Shown here: piece after piece, positions 11,481-24,350 of the stretch | Position numbering within the stretch: position 1 is the first letter of the stretch | Layout of the letters: each line of letters opens with the position of its first letter | NCBI GenBank assembly: GCA_050084985.1 | Contig: JBITNC010000002.1 | Location: forward strand, 10,540,001 to 10,604,000 | DNA from: Nageia nagi | Lineage: Eukaryota > Pinophyta | Direction of reading: 5' to 3' | Length of the DNA stretch: 64,000 bases | Notes under the pieces: model-generated | Told to the model about the DNA's origin: nothing | The model's database searches: none | The model's input: the letters and a program-made list of their open reading frames with translations, nothing else | Translations under genes and position numbers: made by a program

Positions 11481-14400
11481 CGAAGCAGCGTCTAATTGTA
11501 CCTTGAGGTATTTTTCTAGAAAGATCTGCTATGTGATTGGTGCCTCATGTTGAATGCTGTTAATATGAATTACGAAATTTGTAGCAGATCAACAACAACA
11601 TATCCAAGGTATCAATTAGCTAAAGTCAAAATCTGAAAGCATGCAAAATGTAGGTATTTCTACATGGCTAAAACCAAGGATTAGATGATTCATTCATGTA
11701 TTTGATATGTGTCCATTGAGATAATCCCTGTGTTTTTGAGTTGGGTCTTCAGTACTTTTGCTGCAAAGAGTCTTAACTGATGAAAATAATTGGGTCGCAG
11801 CTAATGAGAGCACTTTTTCCAATTGTGTAGGCTAAACGACTTTTTAATGTTTTTATTATCAAACAGCTAACCTGCTTTATGCATTCAAGTGCACTCACTT
11901 TCTTCTGATATTGGCAGTGCGAAAATGGTTAAGTATGTCCTATCTAGCATGTTCCTTATTCACCACATTTAGAAGTTTCATCTCTTCCATCGACTCAACA
12001 CTGCTGATGATGCTGTTTAAACCTTTAGTTCCACTATTTCTTACGAGCACTTCCCCTTTTCACCTCTGAGGTCTCCATTACGAATTGGGCTGCAACTCAT
12101 TTTGCTTCTTGGTATGAAAATACTTATGCTTCATGCCCCTCCCATTGTTGTTGGGATGTTTTGTCCCGTCTACAACTGCCAAAAGCCCCAACACAACCAT
12201 ACCTCATTTTTTCCATCTGATTTTGCTATCGAGGTAAGTTGGTAACTAAGCACTGGTTTGTTGCTCCTATTACTGAGTTGCGTAATGACAAATCTATGAC
12301 ACCATGTTTTCCTTCCCGAGTTTTAACTAGGGCTTCTACAATCTTTTTTTTTTTTTGCTCAAAATGGATGGACCTGTTTGGACACTCTTCCTCTTTTTAT
12401 TCACAAGCCAGGCAGTCTGCACATATATGCATCACGAGCTTCTAAACTTATTGTATAAGTGTACTCGCCTCATATGGTAAGTGACTTTTGAGAAGCCTTT
12501 GTTTGTGTCCTCCAAATATTGTTGAGTCAAGCCCAGTCAGCCCTAGGCTTCTAGCCATGATCCCACAATCATCATCAATTTTGTTTTTCCTCTTAACATT
12601 CACTCATGAAGAGCATTGATGCTATTTTTGTTCCTTCTATTGGTGATGTTGCATGATGCTTACAGATATATTTTTAAGTTATGTTTAGCTTAATTTGTTT
12701 TAGTTACATTTTTCTTTGTTTTAACACCCCTTTTAAAACTTATATGATTATTTGTATCTGAATGTTTATTTTGTTGTTCCATTAGCATCCTTTGGTCTCT
12801 TGTGGATATTTAAAATGCTCTTTTTTTTTCCTTTTTACAAATATTGTCATGCCAAATGTCTTTTTATCTTCCTTTGGGAGTTTTGGCTTTGTGACATGGG
12901 AAGAATCAGGTAGTGAGTACTTATGCACTCTGAAACATGGCATGGGTCTAGCCTTAGCAAAAAGTTGGTTTACTCTTAAAGGAGCTACCCTATTAGATAA
13001 TAATTGGGTGCATGGTTTGACAGGTAAGACCTTGAATGCTTTTATAGGGTGTAGTACAAAGCAAAGCTCATAACTTAAACTCAAGCATGGATAAAGATTC
13101 ATTGGACTTGGTGAATGCATGGGCATGGATTGAGTCAAAGTTTTCTGTTAGGTCTTGAGTTGGGTACCCACTCATCCATTGTTTTTGGAAGATAAAAAGA
13201 GGCAACCCCTTTGGTTTGGGTACATATGAATATGAGGAGGTTGTCGCCATTGATCTATGAATATGAGAAGGCACTTGGCCATCTAGAAGTTCGAAAGTCA
13301 TTTAAAAAAACAAAGAAGTTAAAGGGGAGACAAAATATTAAGAGTCAAACGATTTAAGGGGCAGAAAAAAACACCTTTAAAATTTGATCTTGAGCATTGC
13401 TATGATACTTGTTGGCATCATAAATGTGGATCGGGATCAGGGTAAGAGTGTTTCAATTGATGGGTGACTCGAGAATACCATGGTTGCAGAATACTTTGTT
13501 TGAAGTGGCCAACTCTTGGCCTTAATATTATTGTGATGTATTTTTGTACAAGTAAGTTATATATTCATTACAAGTTGGTTTTTAGTCATTTGTGTATGAG
13601 ATATTAGTGGGTTTTTTGGAACTTTATGTTGGTACAAAGCAGGGTTTCTTAGCTTTTGCTAGTTTTCATAGTGGGAAAAGGAAGAGGAAATATGAATTGA
13701 TGCCTTTTGAAGTAATGTAGCCAAGATACAATAGATGAAGTAGTAGAAGTAGATGACAGACATTGTGTTCAGAATAGGTTTAGGTCCATGGAGTGCATTC
13801 TCTTGTCAGTTAAGTGGTTTAGATGGTTGGAAGCTGATGGAGAAGAGGAAAGAAAAAGAGCATAGGCCCATGATGATTTTGGGTTTTAGAGGAGGGAGAG
13901 ATTAAACGTAAGGAGTTGTGTCTAAGGGCTCAAACAACAAGGGAGAAGATGACGATGACCGCTTAAAGTTTGATATGAAGATTGAGAGTCTAGTCTTTTG
14001 AGGAAGAAGCTAAATGCATAGCTCAAAAATCCAAGGTGTGCCGCACCAAGAAGTATTCGAATGTGAAGAAGGTGCATCTTCATATCAAAAGAATAGACTC
14101 TCAACCCACAGATTGTTCGCACAACTTCAGCGTGCATTGCTTAAAATTAACTATGTTCATACCCCTTAGACATCATCCGCACATTGTGTTATCATTAAGC
14201 ATAGTATTTTTGAATATTATGGACTGTTGTCACTTAACCTTTTCCAATTGGAGTATTATATGTTACATGGATTAATACCCTTGGATGAATCCTGTTAGTG
14301 GCTTATATGTTATCAAATCTTCTAAGGTGATTTGGGAATATTTGTGGTGCTATAAACATGCCCTAGCATTCATGAACACATTTCGTGGAGCATATCTTGT

Positions 14401-14785
14401 ATCATGTTTGCATTTGTGTGCTTCTATTATCGTGATAATTCTTTGGACTTTGGGGACACAAATCCCTTCAATCAAAATGAATATCCAATTGTATTTTTTG
14501 AATGTCTTTGTATATGATATTGGAAAAACACAAAAAATTAGGATTAACTATGAGTATTTTACTGATTTTTGGAAGAAATAAGGATACATTTCAGATGAAG
14601 CTATATTTGAGAAACACAAAATACAAGCAAGCAGAGAACTTAATCGCTTGCTTAAGTGACTTGTAGAGTTTTTGTTGTTTTATTTCATGTTTTACAAATT
14701 TTTGCTTTTTAAAAGTGACTTCTTTTCATTGATAAAAAAATGATGGTGATCCTTGAATTGCTTCTGTTACAGCTAGGAGTTGTTT
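11481..14785. other. Unassigned sequence
   Basis: Mixed intergenic sequence with short chance ORFs on both strands (for example near 12240-12445, 12790-13300 and 14036-14581), none with a motif I know. Small inverted repeats around AGACTCTCAA occur near 13985 and 14100. Confidence 0.4.
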
Positions 14786-15128
14786 TGATGTTTCAATCAT
14801 ATAGGTTTCTTTTCAAGGAAGATGATACAGATGCTGGTGGGAACAACGATTTCTGGACGGATATGTGGGAAATATATTACACAAAATTGTATTTTTGACA
14901 GGAGGCACATTCTTGGAGGGTTATGCTCCATGGCATTGTATAAAAGAAGTTTTGATCCTAGTCAAGGCTCATTGTCTTTTTCAAGGCTCTACATGAGTTT
15001 CTGCAAGAGTGGAAAGAATATTAGACACCAGAAATCGAAATGCTGCTGCTGCAGGTTTATTAATTGCCAGGCATGTTTACAAAAGGTTATTTTCTGGAAC
15101 ACTTATAAATTTTTTGATTGTATATAAT
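14786..15128 (+). pseudogene. Gene-like fragment of unknown family
   Basis: Plus-strand frames read FLFKEDDTDAGGNNDFWTDM, then WEIYYTKLYF up to a stop, then on after the stop as SWRVMLHGIV. After a frame change comes FLQEWKEY, then LLIARHVYKRLFSG in a third frame. The composition (Trp, Asp, Glu, Tyr) is that of a folded host protein rather than a transposon. An acceptor-like TTCTGTTACAG lies just upstream at about 14772. Stops and frame changes suggest a pseudogene or captured fragment. I cannot name the family. Confidence 0.4.
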
Positions 15129-15129
15129 T

Positions 15130-15885
15130 CCTCATTTATGTTGGAGTAAGTTATGTCTTCAATAGCACTGTTGTTCTAATTGTTGTCCGCCTGATCTCTA
15201 ATTCAGCAAGGTGGTTGTTGATAATTAATAATTATGTATCCACCATTATAGGAAATTAAGGTAGATACCATGACTAGTCTAACTTTCTTGTCTTTTGCAA
15301 TGTAGGAAGTGCATGGGTATATGGTAGTCATTTGTAAACAGCAAAAATTAGTACATGATAATCTTTAGTTGATGAATTATTTATAATTTCTGAACCATTC
15401 CCAGATCAACCAAATGCTCAATCTCTGTTGAGATAATATTTTTCTTGACACTCTACTCATTGTCCCACATAGGGTGATTTGGCATAAGGCCCTATTTATT
15501 ATATTCTAAAACCACCCCATAATATTGGCTAGGGGTCATACAATTAGGAGGGTGGTATTGCATCAACACTGCCCCTTAATGGTAGCCTTCATAGCTAGAT
15601 CCATTTGAAGGTAACATCGTTGATCCATTGATGTTGGTACACCACACACTCGTATAAAAAAGTAACATCATTCCATCCTTGAATAAGTTAACAAAAGCTA
15701 GAAATCATTAGCCACGCCTTCAATCTGCATGTTTGTACCATGAAGATGAATTTGACAAGGCTGCATGGACTAGAACATATATACAAAAAATATTAGCAAA
15801 TGGATGACAAAAAGAGTTCTTGAAATTTGAGAAAGATTAATGATCCTTAAGCATCATCAGCAAAAAACCATAACATGAGTAAGGT
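15130..15885. other. Unassigned sequence
   Basis: No coding signal. The stretch 15430-15650 (CCCACATAGGGTG, then GCATCAACACTGCCCCTTAA) has the look of the transcribed end of a plant LTR, but no partner or target duplication was found. Confidence 0.35.
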
Positions 15886-15889
15886 CCTA

Positions 15890-16490
15890 GTAAAGGTATA
15901 TAAGGTATCTGTAGACACAAAAAAGAGAACAATGTATTAAAATATGTACAATTAATTATGTGCATAGAATGAAAATAGATTAATAGCTACATGTAGTACA
16001 TGATCTAGAAATTAGAATCATGCAATATTTACAAGAGGAGTTACAAAGAATACTTATTTGGAATTGGAGTATTAGAGGTAGGTTGATGGAGACCTTGTGA
16101 TCTTGGAGAACAAATGGATGGCAAATTTGCACTATATTGGGTTGCACTCAGTCCTCGGGACTACTACAAGATCAATTGAGCTTAGGGACCAAGTTGCCTG
16201 CATTTTGGGACACAAGGTCGAACATGCCCATGTTTTGGGCCTAGAAGACTCTTAAGGTGCAATGACCTTTATCCTATGTGTCTTGTGATCTTGGAGAACA
16301 AATTTCGGTGTTTTGGAGAGAATTGATGACGAATTTGTATTGTATTGGGTTGCACTCAATTCTTAGGACTAGTACAAGGTCAATTGAGCTTAGAGACCAA
16401 GTTGTCCACATTGTGGGACACAAGGTCGAAAATGCCCATGTTTTGGGCCTAGTAGACTCTTAAGTTGCAGTGACCTTTAGCTTATGTGTC
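15890..16490 (-). repeat. LTR-like family copy 1, with internal duplication
   Basis: Shares a series of phrases with copies at 23310, 43640 and 50390: TGTATTAAAATATGTACA, then ATCATGCAATATTTACAAGA, then ACTTATTTGGAATTGGAG. The part from TTGTGATCTTGGAGAACAAA is duplicated in tandem (about 16095-16282 and 16283-16490). Orientation is taken from the copy next to the minus-strand Gypsy genes. Confidence 0.6.
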
Positions 16491-19194
16491 TTGCGACGTT
16501 ACTTGGTTGTTGCATGTGCTATCCATCAACAATGAGACATTTCCTATTGGCATGGCACACATCACTAGAGATATGGTTTGAGAGTAGGAATGCTCTATGT
16601 GGGGATCAACTTTCTTGGGGCAGTTATACCATGGTCTTTTCCAAAAGGGCAAAAGAACATTATTCATGTCTTGTTGCTATAAATCTAGGTGTGGGAACAC
16701 ATTGTTGTCCTTTGTCCATGTGGTATTCCTTTCTTGGTTGATGAGATTCTATTGCCATTTTGGGTTTGATGGGATCCTTTTGACTGTAAAAAAGATGTTG
16801 AAAGTACAAAGCATCAAAGGTGCATGTTAGATGTATTGATAGAGGAGGATGTGATATGGAGGATGTACTTGGGTTTCGTTGGCTAGGGAGAGGACTTCCA
16901 TGAACTTAGTTGCATCCATAGGAGTTGCTAGCTATAGAGTTTGCATATTTTCATAGAGATATACTATTCATAGTGGGTTTTGAAGTAGTTTGGGCTGCCC
17001 TAAGATGTACCTAATGAGGCCCCATATATAGTCTTATATGCTAAAAAGTGGGATTTCCTTGAGGGGTTATTTATTTTCCTACTTTGTCTGTTGATTGGGA
17101 GGATCCTTAATGATTCTCCTTTAGATATAACGATACAATTGATATTAGGTGTATTGATTCCTATATTGATTGGCAGATGGTTGAGACGCCACAACCCATA
17201 TGATTCCATGAGAAGGATCATGTGGATATAGGAGGTCAAGAGTGTTATGCAAGACCTAGTTGTATTGTAGGTTTTGGTAGCGAGGATAGTGAGGATTATT
17301 TGGCAGCATTAAGCATGATACCTTTTTTCATGGTGCATGCAAGTATCTTGTGACAGGAGGGTGATCCATATAAGTACCTTAGAACATCCAAGGTGAGTTG
17401 ATAATAAATGGAAATGGAAGATAAAAAACTAAATGCTAACTTTATTATGTTGTTTTTGTAGTTAGTTTCGAGAAGTGGTGGCCTTTCATCTTAGAGACCA
17501 CCATGATAGTACTTGTAGGATAAGAGGACATGCAAAATTGGTTTGCAAAGCGAAACAAGCGATAAAGTGATGTATTTGCTTCTTTGATGGAGTTGCATGA
17601 GAGGAATACAAGATCTATGAGATGATCTAATAGAATCACATTGAAATAAAGCCTCAAAAGTATTCCTATTATATTCATGAGGAATACAAGATATACGAGA
17701 TGATCTAAAAGATGAACCTTTCAAATATTTATTTCCAAGGGAATTCGATGAATCCTTCAAATCATAAGATTTCAAAATTTTCTCCTTTAAGATTTGGTGA
17801 AAAAGGTTTACTATACTATATCTCACTTGTGGTTCTTTCATTGTTTTGTGACTATTAATTCCTTCTAGGCTATTGTTTTTCTTATTTTTCATCATTTGAC
17901 CTTCCCCTTGTTCTTTAGATCTTTTGCTATCATGAATGATGACCATTGATGTCTACAACGATGTAGCTTCATCCTCCACTTGAGTCCATGCTAGTTTCAT
18001 ACTTTTGAGCTTTATTTTTGAAAAAAATAAACATGTACAAGATTATATATTTTTATGTATGATGCATAAGCTTATTTGAAAGTGATAGTAGCATTAGCTT
18101 TGACTTTTGGAATGCATTGTATGAAGTAGTGGACTAAGGCTACTCATGAGCTCATAGTTGTGATCTAGGAAGGTGTTACATTTTGAACATCAAGTTTTGC
18201 TTCTAGTATTCCAATTAATTGGTTATTCTTTATTTTAAGCTCAACATTCTATATCATCAACTAGTGACTTTTTTGTTCTAAACTATCATTGCCGATATTT
18301 ATAAATGATAATATGCTCCTTGAATATTTACATTAGAGGTACTAGCATGGGTGCTTCTCAAGGTCAAATCAACAATTGTTTCAAGCTTTTTCTTAGTTGA
18401 AGTAATTTGATGAAGAATTAAGGTATCTCTATTCATTTGGACAATCATGGCTAGAGTTTGAAGAGCAACTTTATATATTTCATTCTTCAACGACTTTATT
18501 GCATAAACCAAATGTGCTTGGGGAAGTAGAGATTGCTTGTATATTTTGGGGTGTTACTCTTTTAACTTGCCCCTTTGACTCTTTAGAGGGTGTTGAATCC
18601 TCATTTGAACTTCCAACTTTATTTTTCTTATTCGTTGATCCCCTCGAATTGAGTAGTTGTACTAACTTATCGGGTAGGGCAACTTTTGGGAGGCATAACG
18701 TTTCAATTGTAGGTTTGTTTGAGCTTGTTTAAAGTGTGTTGGAAAGCTTATATCATGTAGAATAATGTGAAAGGATACTTAATGATGTTTGCTAAAGTTT
18801 GGACCTTGAAATTCACTTGGAAAGGCTCCAAAATTGTAAATAGATGAAGCTATTTAAAAATAGGAAGTGAACATCAAAACTATTTGAATGCAGTTTTAAT
18901 GAAGCCAAATTTTATGTGAGGATAAGATGTAGAAGGGTAAATCATTTAACGCTCATTTTGTAGCTCACAAAAAGAGAACCTCCATATTTCACTTTTGGTG
19001 ACCTATCACTTTCCACATTCCAAATTGAGTGAGCTTTTTACATCATACTAGTTTTCTATATAAGTAAATGTATTTCAAATGCAAAATAACAAAATGCAAT
19101 AGCATAACCACACACCACTTCTCAGAGAGGTATCCAAAATATTAGTTTGGCGACTTTGCCATTGGCTGTGAGAGGTATCCTTTTCTTGCTTTAT
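16491..19194. other. Unassigned sequence, possible gag-like traces
   Basis: Minus-strand frames at 17491-17946 and 18299-18511 are open and rich in Lys, Ser and Asn. The second includes KKLETIVDLTLRST and reads like a coiled retroelement gag, but I cannot place it. A direct repeat GAGGAATACAAGAT recurs near 17603 and 17680. The rest shows nothing. Confidence 0.3.
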
Positions 19195-20230
19195 GCTCAT
19201 AAGAGAGGATTGCATCACTTTGCACTACTAGGCTCAGATGGTGTTGGTACTCTGAGGTTGATCTGATACTACAGTCGGTGGGCATTTTGATTGATCGACT
19301 CCCATCCTTCAGCCCCATGTTGGCTACCCCATGACCCTCGAGGGTGACGCTTCATCTATCTATCAGAGAGGATATCTATTGCTACTATATTCAGGTCACT
19401 TGGATCTCTGCCCCACATTCTCTCAGCCCCAAGCTGGCTTTCTACGTTGAGCATTTTTTGTAGCTCGCTGATGGCCTCATTGTCATGCCGACCTATCTGC
19501 AGCACCAATGGTCTTCTGGGTTGAGGGTTCCTCTCGGCCAGCTTCGAGTTTGCTTACACCAACTTCGTATCGAGATTGACCATCATATCCCTCGGATGCC
19601 TTTGTTCTCTACAGGGGATAAAGAACGAGGAGCACCTGATCTTCAAATGCCCCATCTACTAGGTGATCCGGGGACGATATTACTGCTTATTCAGAGAGTC
19701 TCGAGGCTTGGTATACACCTTCTTTTGCTACCCCAACCAGAGATGTCTAGCACTCTTCGTGCGTGAGATTACTCTTTTCAGATGAGCATTCTTACAGAGA
19801 TCCGCGAAGGCCCCCCAAACCACCAGGTTGATCAGTTCTTTCTTCCAGCCTACCTCGGGTCTCATAGATAGGAAATGCCCTCCAAATGGTTCTCTTTCGC
19901 ATACCCACGAGCTTAGGTCGACATGACGTCATCATGCCCCTCAGATCGCTACTAGACAGTGACAGCTTGGCTGACTGATGTACATCACTGGCTTTTTCTC
20001 CTCCATGGGTTTTCCTTCGATCTAAGATGTTGAGAGAGACTCACGAGCCTTGCTTAGCCCTTCTAGCCCATGGCCCTCTGTACCTAGAGTGATTGGATCT
20101 ACATTTGATGATTGAGGATGTTGCTCCTTTCTTGATGTACTGTAGTGTTGCTTTAGTGCTTCTTGCTTTTGCTTTAGGCTTTAATCTATCACATGACCTA
20201 GTTCCTCGACACCTTTTAAGATTCAAATGA
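19195..20230 (+). mobile_element. LINE 3' part, plus strand
   Basis: Same LINE family as at 6690-8810, 28718 and 45022. The plus strand reads PKLAFYVEHFL near 19430, then YLQHQWSSGLRVPLGQLRV and LHQLRIEIDHHIPR. After a one-base frame change come EEHLIFKCPIY, a stop, RGRYYCLFRES and YPNQRCLALFVREITLF. This is the zinc-knuckle-like C-terminus of the LINE ORF2. It is GC-richer and less decayed than the other copies. The 3' limit near 20230, where Gypsy gag sequence begins, is approximate. Confidence 0.75.
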
Positions 20231-21535
20231 ATATTGATATTCCCATTTTTGAAGGACTAGTAGAAAATTGGTTGGATCAATTGTGTTTGTATTTTTCTTT
20301 AAATTGTTTCATAGATGGTGAGAATCACCTTTGCCATCTTGAAATCATCTATACCTATTAGGCATTGGTTAGAAACATACAATATTCAAAATGAAGTTAG
20401 GTTCAAAGATGACCCCATAAGGGATGAACATGGAGGTTGTCAAAGATGAATACTACCTTGTGGGAACCTATGATGATTAGTACATGCAGTGGCAACAACT
20501 ATGTCAGGGTAAAGAATAGTTTGTTCAAGGGCATATTGATGCTTTTCATTCTTTGTCTACAAAACTTGGCATCTAGGACATTGAGACGCATCAAATCCTC
20601 AAATATTGTAGTTGGCTACATTGGTATATAAGGGAGGACATGGACCGTCTTGAGTTCAAGGTACTGGGTGAGAGATAAATTTGCAAGCAAGTTTGAACAA
20701 AAGCACGAAGATAGAAATAAGAAGGGAGGCAACCCAAATAACAATAAGAATCAAAATACTAAGAAATAACCCAAGGAAGGCAAAAGTTATATCCAAAAGC
20801 AACAAGACAAAAAGAGTCAACTATGAAATCAAAATTGGAAACATAAAAAGAGTCTCATGATAAGAAGCCCCAAAAGAGCAAGAGTGGAAAGTGGTGTGAC
20901 CAACATAAAAAGTTAACGATATTCCAAGAATGAATGCCGAGCAATTCAATCTTTGTTTGCTAAGACACAAGCCTTGACATCCATTGCATTGCCACTAACA
21001 CATCCATCAATTGAGGATAAAGGGAAGCAAATTGTGGATGCTGAACAAATGTAACCATTGCTACCACTCTTTTCTATTGCCTAAATCAAATTAGAGGAGC
21101 CACATGAGGAGAGCAGCAATTGTTTCACTCATAGATGTGGGTAAATGATAAGCCTTTAAATTTCATTATTGATAATGGAAGCCAAAAGAATATGATGTTT
21201 GCTCATATTGGGAAAGATCTATATCTGCATGTAAAGCCTCAACCACAACTATGTAGCATTGGGTGATTGAATTTAGGGAGAGAGTGAGAGGAATTTGTGT
21301 TACTCAACATTGTCTCCTCTCTTATGCCATTAAACCATTCAAAGATGAAATTTTGTGTGATATTGCCCCATTGGATGTTTATGATATGCTCTTGGGACAA
21401 TCGTTCATGTGTAAGAGACACATGTACGAGTCATGACCATGAAGGGTCAACATCATTCTTAGAGATCAACGGTGTAGAATACATATTAGGAGATAAAGTC
21501 AATATCGAAATCTCCAATGCTCTTTAGCTAAATGG
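20231..21535 (+). pseudogene. Gypsy gag and aspartic protease, decayed
   Basis: Gag traces: IPIFEGLVENWLDQL near 20240, YRQWQQLCQG near 20480, and FHSLSTKLGI near 20550, followed by a Lys/Asn-rich stretch. KWCDQHKK near 20892 corresponds to the KWCxxHxSxxHxxxEC knuckle region of this clade, but its second half is broken. The protease shows FIIDNGSQKN near 21162, where DNG stands for the usual active-site DxG/DGG, and DVYDMLLGQSFM near 21376. Frame changes and stops occur throughout. Confidence 0.65.
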
Positions 21536-21539
21536 TGCG

Positions 21540-21865
21540 ACGTTTGACAATCCTCCTTCTTGTACCATATGATTGTATAACCCTACTATTCGTACAATCG
21601 TGCTGTACGACATGTAAGACATGTGATCCTCACAATTAATGAATGCAACAATAAATAAATGTGGTGGTTGATAAAACACATTTATTTAATATTTATCACT
21701 ATTTTTGGAATCTTCCTTTCTTTTTCTATAAAAAGGGAATGACCCCTTACATTTGTATATACTTTACTGTAATATTGTGAAAGTGTAAAAGTTCATTGTG
21801 ATTAATAAAAGATAGAAGCTTCCATTGCCTCTTGGTTTTACCTTCACATTGTAGGGTTTCGATGT
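21540..21865 (+). repeat. LTR-like insert between protease and RT
   Basis: This stretch interrupts the Gypsy coding order. It has TATAAAAAGG at 21727, then about 70 bases later GATTAATAAAAG, the arrangement of promoter and polyA signal in an LTR. No TG...CA ends with a matching target duplication could be fixed. Confidence 0.4.
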
Positions 21866-21969
21866 GAATTCTTGTGTTATTGTTGTCTTTGTTTCTGCTT
21901 GCATGTTTCTAATTTTTAACAATACCAAAGATAACTCCTCCTACCTTTGTTTCCCTTATCAATGCAAGA

Positions 21970-23320
21970 TGTTGATTGGAAAAGCAAGGCAATTCATTCT
22001 CTTGATGATCAAGCCACCAATTACAAAGAATATTGTTTTTACCATAGTAGGTACACACCCACTTCATTGCAAGGTAACACATTGCATTGAATTGATTCCT
22101 GGTTCTCCCTTGCCTAATTGTCTTAACTATTGCATATTAGTTTTAGAAAATGATGGAACATGGAGACTTTGCATTGACTATCAAGCTGTGAACAAGATCA
22201 TTGTGAAGAATCGTTATTCACTCCCTAGGATCGATGACATCTTGGATCAATTTCGTGGTGCAAAATTCTTCACCAAAATTGGTCTCAAGTTTGGCTATTA
22301 TTAAGTTCTTATTGAGCCCTTGATGTTTGGAAGTTTGCATTTAAATTCAAAGAGGGTTTGTTTGAGTTGCTGGTTGTGCCCTTTGGCTTGACGAATGCAC
22401 CTACAACTTTCATGAGGATGATAGATGATATTTTGTGACCCTTCATTGACTCGTTTGTGGTTGTCTATTGATATTACATTCTCATTTATAGTAGAACTTG
22501 GGATTAACACTTGCACCATGTTTGAGAAGTGCTTCAAACTCTTCAAAAGCACAAATTGTATGCCAATTTGGAGAAGTGCACATTTGGAATGAACCAATTT
22601 AGTACCTTGGGTATGTTGTTAATGAAGAAGGTGTCCATGTTGCTTAAGAAAAGATTCACATAATTCGAATTTGGCCTACCCTAAAGACTCTCACAAAGCT
22701 TCATAACTCTTTGGGTCTTGTCAATTTCTATCAAAGATTTGTGTTGGGCTTCTTACACATTGCATGGCTGTTGAATCAAGTGACCAAAGGAGGAGCCAAT
22801 GTCGGGTTGCAATGGGGAGATACATGATGTAGAACATTTGAGATGTTGAAGGAGCAATTGTGTTCACCACTTGTTCTTGCCTTTGTTTGATTGCAACAAC
22901 CTTTTGAGTTGATGATTGATGCATTTGAATATGCAATGGGGGTTGTTCTCACATAACATTGACACCTTGTTGCATATCACAATGAAACATTCAATGAAGC
23001 AGTTAAAAACTAACTCATGTATGGCAAGGAGCTCTATATCAATGCCCAAGTGTACATATACTTCAAATGTACAACTCAAATCATATGCGTACATGGGATG
23101 AAATCCTGCCCTACATCCAAAATGGGTGTAATCGAGCTTTGCCTAGCTCTATGAAGCACAACCCATATTGTATATGCTTTGGGTTTCAACCTTTGGTGCC
23201 CATTGATGTAGCACTTCTAGTACAAACCATGGAGTAAACACCACATGGATAGAAAGATGTAGAAAGACTAGCAAAGATTGTGGAATGAATAAAATATATT
23301 TAATGACAAGGTACAAACTA
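21970..23320 (+). pseudogene. Gypsy RT, RNase H and integrase end, decayed
   Basis: RT: HCIELIPGSPLPN at about 22084, then, after a short deletion, DGTWRLCIDYQAVNKI and YSLPRIDDILDQFRGAKFF at 22150-22280. Then come [18 protein letters not shown] and CTFGMNQFSTLGYVV in other frames. The YxDD box near 22460 is destroyed (reads VVY, stop, Y). RNase H: PFELMIDAFEYAMGVVLT near 22900. Near 23110-23215, YIQNGCNRALP, KHNPYCICFGFQPL and VPIDVALL match the C-terminal part of integrase. The region in between is deleted. Confidence 0.75.
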
Positions 23321-24350
23321 GGTTTTTGAAAAAATTATAAATAAAGAGCTATAACTAAAACCCCAGGGGTTTGGAAAAAAACGTACAAAGGAAAAGGGTT
23401 GAGTTCATAGATTTATAGACAAATTAAAGAAAAATGAACATTCTATTAAAATATATACAATTTATTATGTCTATGTAATTAAAAGATAAATGGTGATGCA
23501 ACATAGTATAGAACAGTTAGGATTATGCAAATTCACAAGAGGAGACAAGGAGAAGACTTATTTGAAGTTCATATATTGGAGGCAGGTTATAAACAACTTT
23601 TCTCCTTGGAGGACAAATTTTGACATTTTGAAGTGAATGAATGATGCACTTGCATTGTGTTTGGTTGGACTTGACTTTTGGAATTGGTTTGATGTCAATC
23701 TGTCTCAAATCCCTTGTGTGTTGGTATAGGGGCCCCAAAATGCTCACTTTGTGGGATGCAAGACTTTTGGCGCAAAATGACCTTTGGTTGATATATTGTG
23801 GCATGCAACATGATTTTAGAAATCGTCTTTGCTTTGTACTTGCAAATTCAATTGAAGGAAATACTCAAAAGAATATGATCAATCTTGTAGAAGATATTAG
23901 TGTTAGGTCTTTTTGGAGAGTAGAATTGTTTACAGACTTGGATGTGAAATGCCAAGATGCTAAATTGCTTAAACAAGTTATTTGCTTTTGCTTTATATGG
24001 ACTTCACCTAGATGTAATCACCTAGGCCGATGTGTAAATGAGATAATGCCTCAAGTTAATTCAGAATAGCTTATGTTGGCCCTAATTGCATTTTTGCATA
24101 AATCCAGTAAATCACTTGATTATAATCATTTTAGATAGTTAAAATACAATTTTAAATGTCTATGTACTCTACTTATGGTGTTTTCTACAACTTTGTTATT
24201 GCTTGTTTTGGTCACATAATGCTGATTTTTATGCCCTAAATTTCCTTGCCTTTCGTAAGAGCACAAATTTATGAATTTTAAGTGTATCTTGTGTTCTAGC
24301 TCGTTATATTCAATTTTTGATCTTCCTTTTGGATTCTTTTTGGTTTCCAT
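23310..24350 (-). repeat. LTR-like family copy 2
   Basis: Shares with copies at 15890, 43640, 50390 and 62070: TATTAAAATATATACAATTT (about 23440), AGGATTATGCAAATTCACAA (about 23520), CTTTATATGGACTTCACCTA (about 23990), and the end motif TTTAGATAGTTAAAATACAA (about 24130). No genes lie inside, so it may be a solo LTR. Confidence 0.6.

Larger units (their letters stand above)
20231..23320 (+). mobile_element. Decayed Ty3/Gypsy retrotransposon
   Basis: The order gag, protease, RT, RNase H and the last part of integrase is kept on the plus strand, broken by many stops. A block containing a TATA box and polyA-like signals lies between protease and RT. The connection from RNase H to integrase is deleted, and no LTR pair was recognised. 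Confidence 0.75.

Noticed and set aside
12782-13301. Overlapping ORFs of 77-118 codons on both strands
   Set aside because: No motif on either strand, overlapping opposite frames, and no splice-site support; likely chance.
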